A stretch of 64,000 bases of DNA from Hormiphora californensis (lineage: Eukaryota > Ctenophora > Tentaculata > Cydippida > Pleurobrachiidae), in NCBI GenBank assembly GCA_020137815.1, contig CM035354.1, positions 8,230,487 through 8,294,486 on the forward strand, in the 5' to 3' direction. Under the pieces are notes generated by a model. It ran no database searches and was not told where the DNA came from. It worked only from the letters and a program-made list of their open reading frames with translations. The position numbers and the translations under genes were made by a program. Positions within the stretch are counted from its first letter, which is position 1; each line of letters opens with the position of its first letter. Positions 61,849 through 64,000 of this stretch are shown here, piece by piece.

Positions 61849-62953
61849 TTATTGGCCCGATTCAGACATGAACTGCTTTATTTTAGAGCACGGGCTGAGT
61901 GCATGTGATCTGAAGACTGGCATCAAGATTGTGTAAATCAATGGGTTGACCATAGAGTTCAGAGAAACGCAGTAGACCTCCTGGAAATTGTTGAAGTAAT
62001 CCAACTGATCGAAAGCAAAGATCTCCTCATTGACGATTGTGTCTAGAATTACATAGACAAGAGGTGGGATGTTGAAAATGATGTAGACCAGTGTCACCAC
62101 AATCACTGTTAGGGTGACCCTCTTCTTTTGTGCGACACCCGTTGCTTGGCCAAGTCCAGTAGGGGTGTTGTGCATGGATTTCACCAGGGCGTACACAGAC
62201 AGGATACAGCTCACTAAGATAGGGAACACTGGCACTATCATGGGTATCGTTACCAGGGAGACGTGGACAGCTAGATGGACAGTTGGGGAGGAGGTGTTAC
62301 TCAGAACATCCCCAACTATGTAGATACACCGCACGTTGAAGGGGTCGAAGTAGTACTGGGAGCCAACCTGAGGGAGGGAGAGATATTGTTGTGAATTAAA
62401 GATTTCACAAGTTTTGATTTCGATTGACTTCAAACTTGACTCAAAATTATAATTTGAATAACAATATTCTCACCAAAAAAGGGAGGCATCCCTGTCCAAA
62501 CTGTATAACAAAGTAGGTTCCCACAGCGATATACACCAGCCTATCATTGATTATCTTGAAGGGCCACAGCAGAAACATGGTCCTGGTTATACTGAGGACC
62601 ATCATGAGGAACACAGTCATCCTGGCACACACGTTCCACAACACGCCATGCAGGTTACAGAATATAGAATTGTCAAACAACATGCCAGTCCGGTAGTTGA
62701 GGTTTGCACTTGCGATAGGGAACATCATCAGACAGGTCAGGAGGTCCACTACCGAGATGAGCAGGTAGAGAACCTTGATCAGATCCTTCTTACTTCTAAC
62801 AAAGAATGTCAGGGTCATGCTGTTACCAATGGTTCCTAGGATCCCAATCACCATACCCAGACCTCCATTAGTCTGGTCAAGGGCCCTGATCAGATGGTAG
62901 GGCATGGAGTTCTGGATGGGACTACTTGCTATTGGGTTGGTTGAGTTATCCAT
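61849..62953 (-). CDS. rhodopsin-class (class A) G-protein-coupled receptor, two exons, 332 aa
   Basis: Exons 62953-62474 and 62367-61849 join in phase 0. The N-terminus is short with one NST glycosylation site. TM1 has GTIGNSMTL (the conserved Asn), TM2 SVVDLLTCL (conserved Asp), TM3 starts after NSIFCNLHG (disulfide Cys), ECL2 supplies the partner Cys in NVRCIYIV, and TM7 has NSMVNPLIYTIL. The DRY motif at the end of TM3 is TRT (Arg kept, acidic partner lost), and the TM6 CWxP position reads IFNIPP with no Trp. It signals at the plasma membrane through G proteins or arrestin. The ligand is unknown. A splice acceptor (CCCTTCCTTTAG) lies 10 bases before the ATG, so a 5' UTR intron is likely. 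Confidence 0.93.
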
Positions 62954-62967
62954 TCTGTAGCTGCTAA

Positions 62968-64000
62968 AGGAAGGGAGAGGGGTTAGGAATACATTATTGA
63001 GAAAGGGGAGGGGTGTTAGGAATACATTATTGAGAAAGGGGAGGGGTGTTAGGAATACATTATTGAGAAAGGGGAGGGGTGTTAGGAATACATTATTGAG
63101 AAAGGGGAGGGGTGTTAGGAATACATTATTGAGAAAGGGGAGGGGTGTTAGGAATACATTATTGAGAAAGGGGAGGGGTGTTAGGAATACATTATTGAGA
63201 AAGGGGGAGGGGTGTTAGGAATACATTATTATTTATTGAGAAAGGGGAGGGGTGTTAGGAATACATTATTGAGAAAGGGGAGGGGTGTTAGGAATACATT
63301 ATTGAGAAAGGGGAGGGGTGTTAGGAATACATTATTGAGAAAGGGGAGGGGTGTTAGGAATACATTATTGAGAAAGGGGAGGGGTGTTAGCAATACATTA
63401 TTGAGAAAGGGGAGGGGTGTTAGCAATACATTATTGAGAAAGGGGAGGGGTGTTAGGAATACATTATTGAGAAAGGGGAGGGGTGTTAGCAATACATTAT
63501 TGAGAAAGGGGAGGGGTGTTAGGGATACATTATTGAGAAAGGGCAGGGGTGTTAGCAATACATTATTGAGAAAGGGGGAGGGGTGTTAGGAATACATTAT
63601 TGAGAAAGGGGGAGGGGTGTTAGGAATACATTATCGAGAAAGGGGAGGGGTGTTAGCAATACATTATTGAGAAAGGGGAGGGGTGTTAGGAATACATTAT
63701 TGAGAAAGGGGAGGGGTGTTAGCAATACATTATTGAGAAAGGGGGAGGGGTGTTAGGAATACATTATTGAGAAAGGGGGAGGGGTGTTAGGAATACATTA
63801 TTGAGAAAGGGGAGGGGTGTTAGGAATACATTATTGAGAAAGGGGAGGGTGTTAGGAATACATTATCGAGAAAGGGGAGGGGTGTTAGGAATACATTATT
63901 GAGAAAGGGGAGGGGTGTTAGGAATACATTATTGAGAAAGGGGAGGGGTGTTAGCAATACATTATTGAGAAAGGGGAGAGGGGTGTTAGCAATACCTACA
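62968..64000. repeat. 33-bp satellite, about 31 copies, runs off the window
   Basis: The unit TTGAGAAAGGGGAGGGGTGT + TAGGAATACATTA is repeated head to tail with few changes (GGAATA/GCAATA, one extra G, one ATTATT insertion near 63228). Because 33 is a multiple of three, all copies stay open as 11-residue repeats on both strands (RKGRGVRNTLL one way, NNVLLTPLPFL the other). There is no sign that either is translated. Confidence 0.97.

Noticed and set aside
63212-63589. Long open frames on both strands in the 33-bp satellite
   Set aside because: The period is a multiple of three, so any stop-free unit stays open. Both strands are equally open, and there is no start context or splice signal.
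62968-64000. Resemblance of the regular repeat array to a CRISPR array
   Set aside because: There are no unique spacers; units are head-to-tail satellite copies, and the window is an animal genome.

Overview
The window is nuclear DNA of an intron-rich animal. Its genes encode a multi-PDZ scaffold, an FRS2/DOK-type PTB adaptor, a rhodopsin-class receptor, a V-ATPase S1-like protein, FMO, NAPRT, UBE2Q and farnesyl-diphosphate synthase. Introns carry GT/AG ends and phases that mostly agree. The two retroelement fragments (a CR1/L2-like RT with an ATT tail, and a C-terminal domain with Cys/His motifs of a kind I associate with cnidarian and sponge genomes) and many small foldback elements suggest an early-branching or other invertebrate metazoan. 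The species cannot be named from this.

Layout. 1-2308: decayed non-LTR retrotransposon. 2930-3239: 44-bp satellite. 3240-13693 (+): gene with three PDZ domains, carrying a 1-kb palindromic element in one intron. 13751-14467 (-): 3' part of an unrecognised gene, tail to tail with the PDZ gene. 15182-16494 (-): small myristoylated PTB adaptor. 16720-18414 (-): intronless phenylalanyl-tRNA synthetase beta copy with about eight frame changes. 18676-19912: retroelement fragment, then a foldback element. 20450-22181 (+): NAPRT. 22934-26100 (+): ATP6AP1-like. 26757-28310 (+): FMO. 29145-29838: one TA-flanked element nested in another. 30271-42715 (-): tail-anchored coiled-coil gene with more than 15 exons. 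42716-49884: repeat-rich intergenic DNA. 49885-53888 (+): UBE2Q. 54332-56342 (-): farnesyl-diphosphate synthase. 57426-59787 (-): Arg/Glu-rich coiled-coil gene with several frame breaks. 59788-61848: repeats, including an element with its empty target site preserved nearby. 61849-62953 (-): class A GPCR. 62968-64000: 33-bp satellite.

The genes are unrelated housekeeping and signalling genes; nothing suggests an operon or a defence/biosynthetic cluster. I did not find a clear new multi-gene system. The most unusual structure is in the non-coding DNA. Two satellites look like amplified 3' splice-site modules (branch-point-like CTAAC plus a pyrimidine tract) lying directly upstream of exons. There is also a rich set of foldback elements whose targets (TA or TTAA) and ends can be read directly.

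Caution: single-base frame breaks occur in at least four genes, some with otherwise perfect exon phasing. Part of this may be assembly or base-call error rather than biology.
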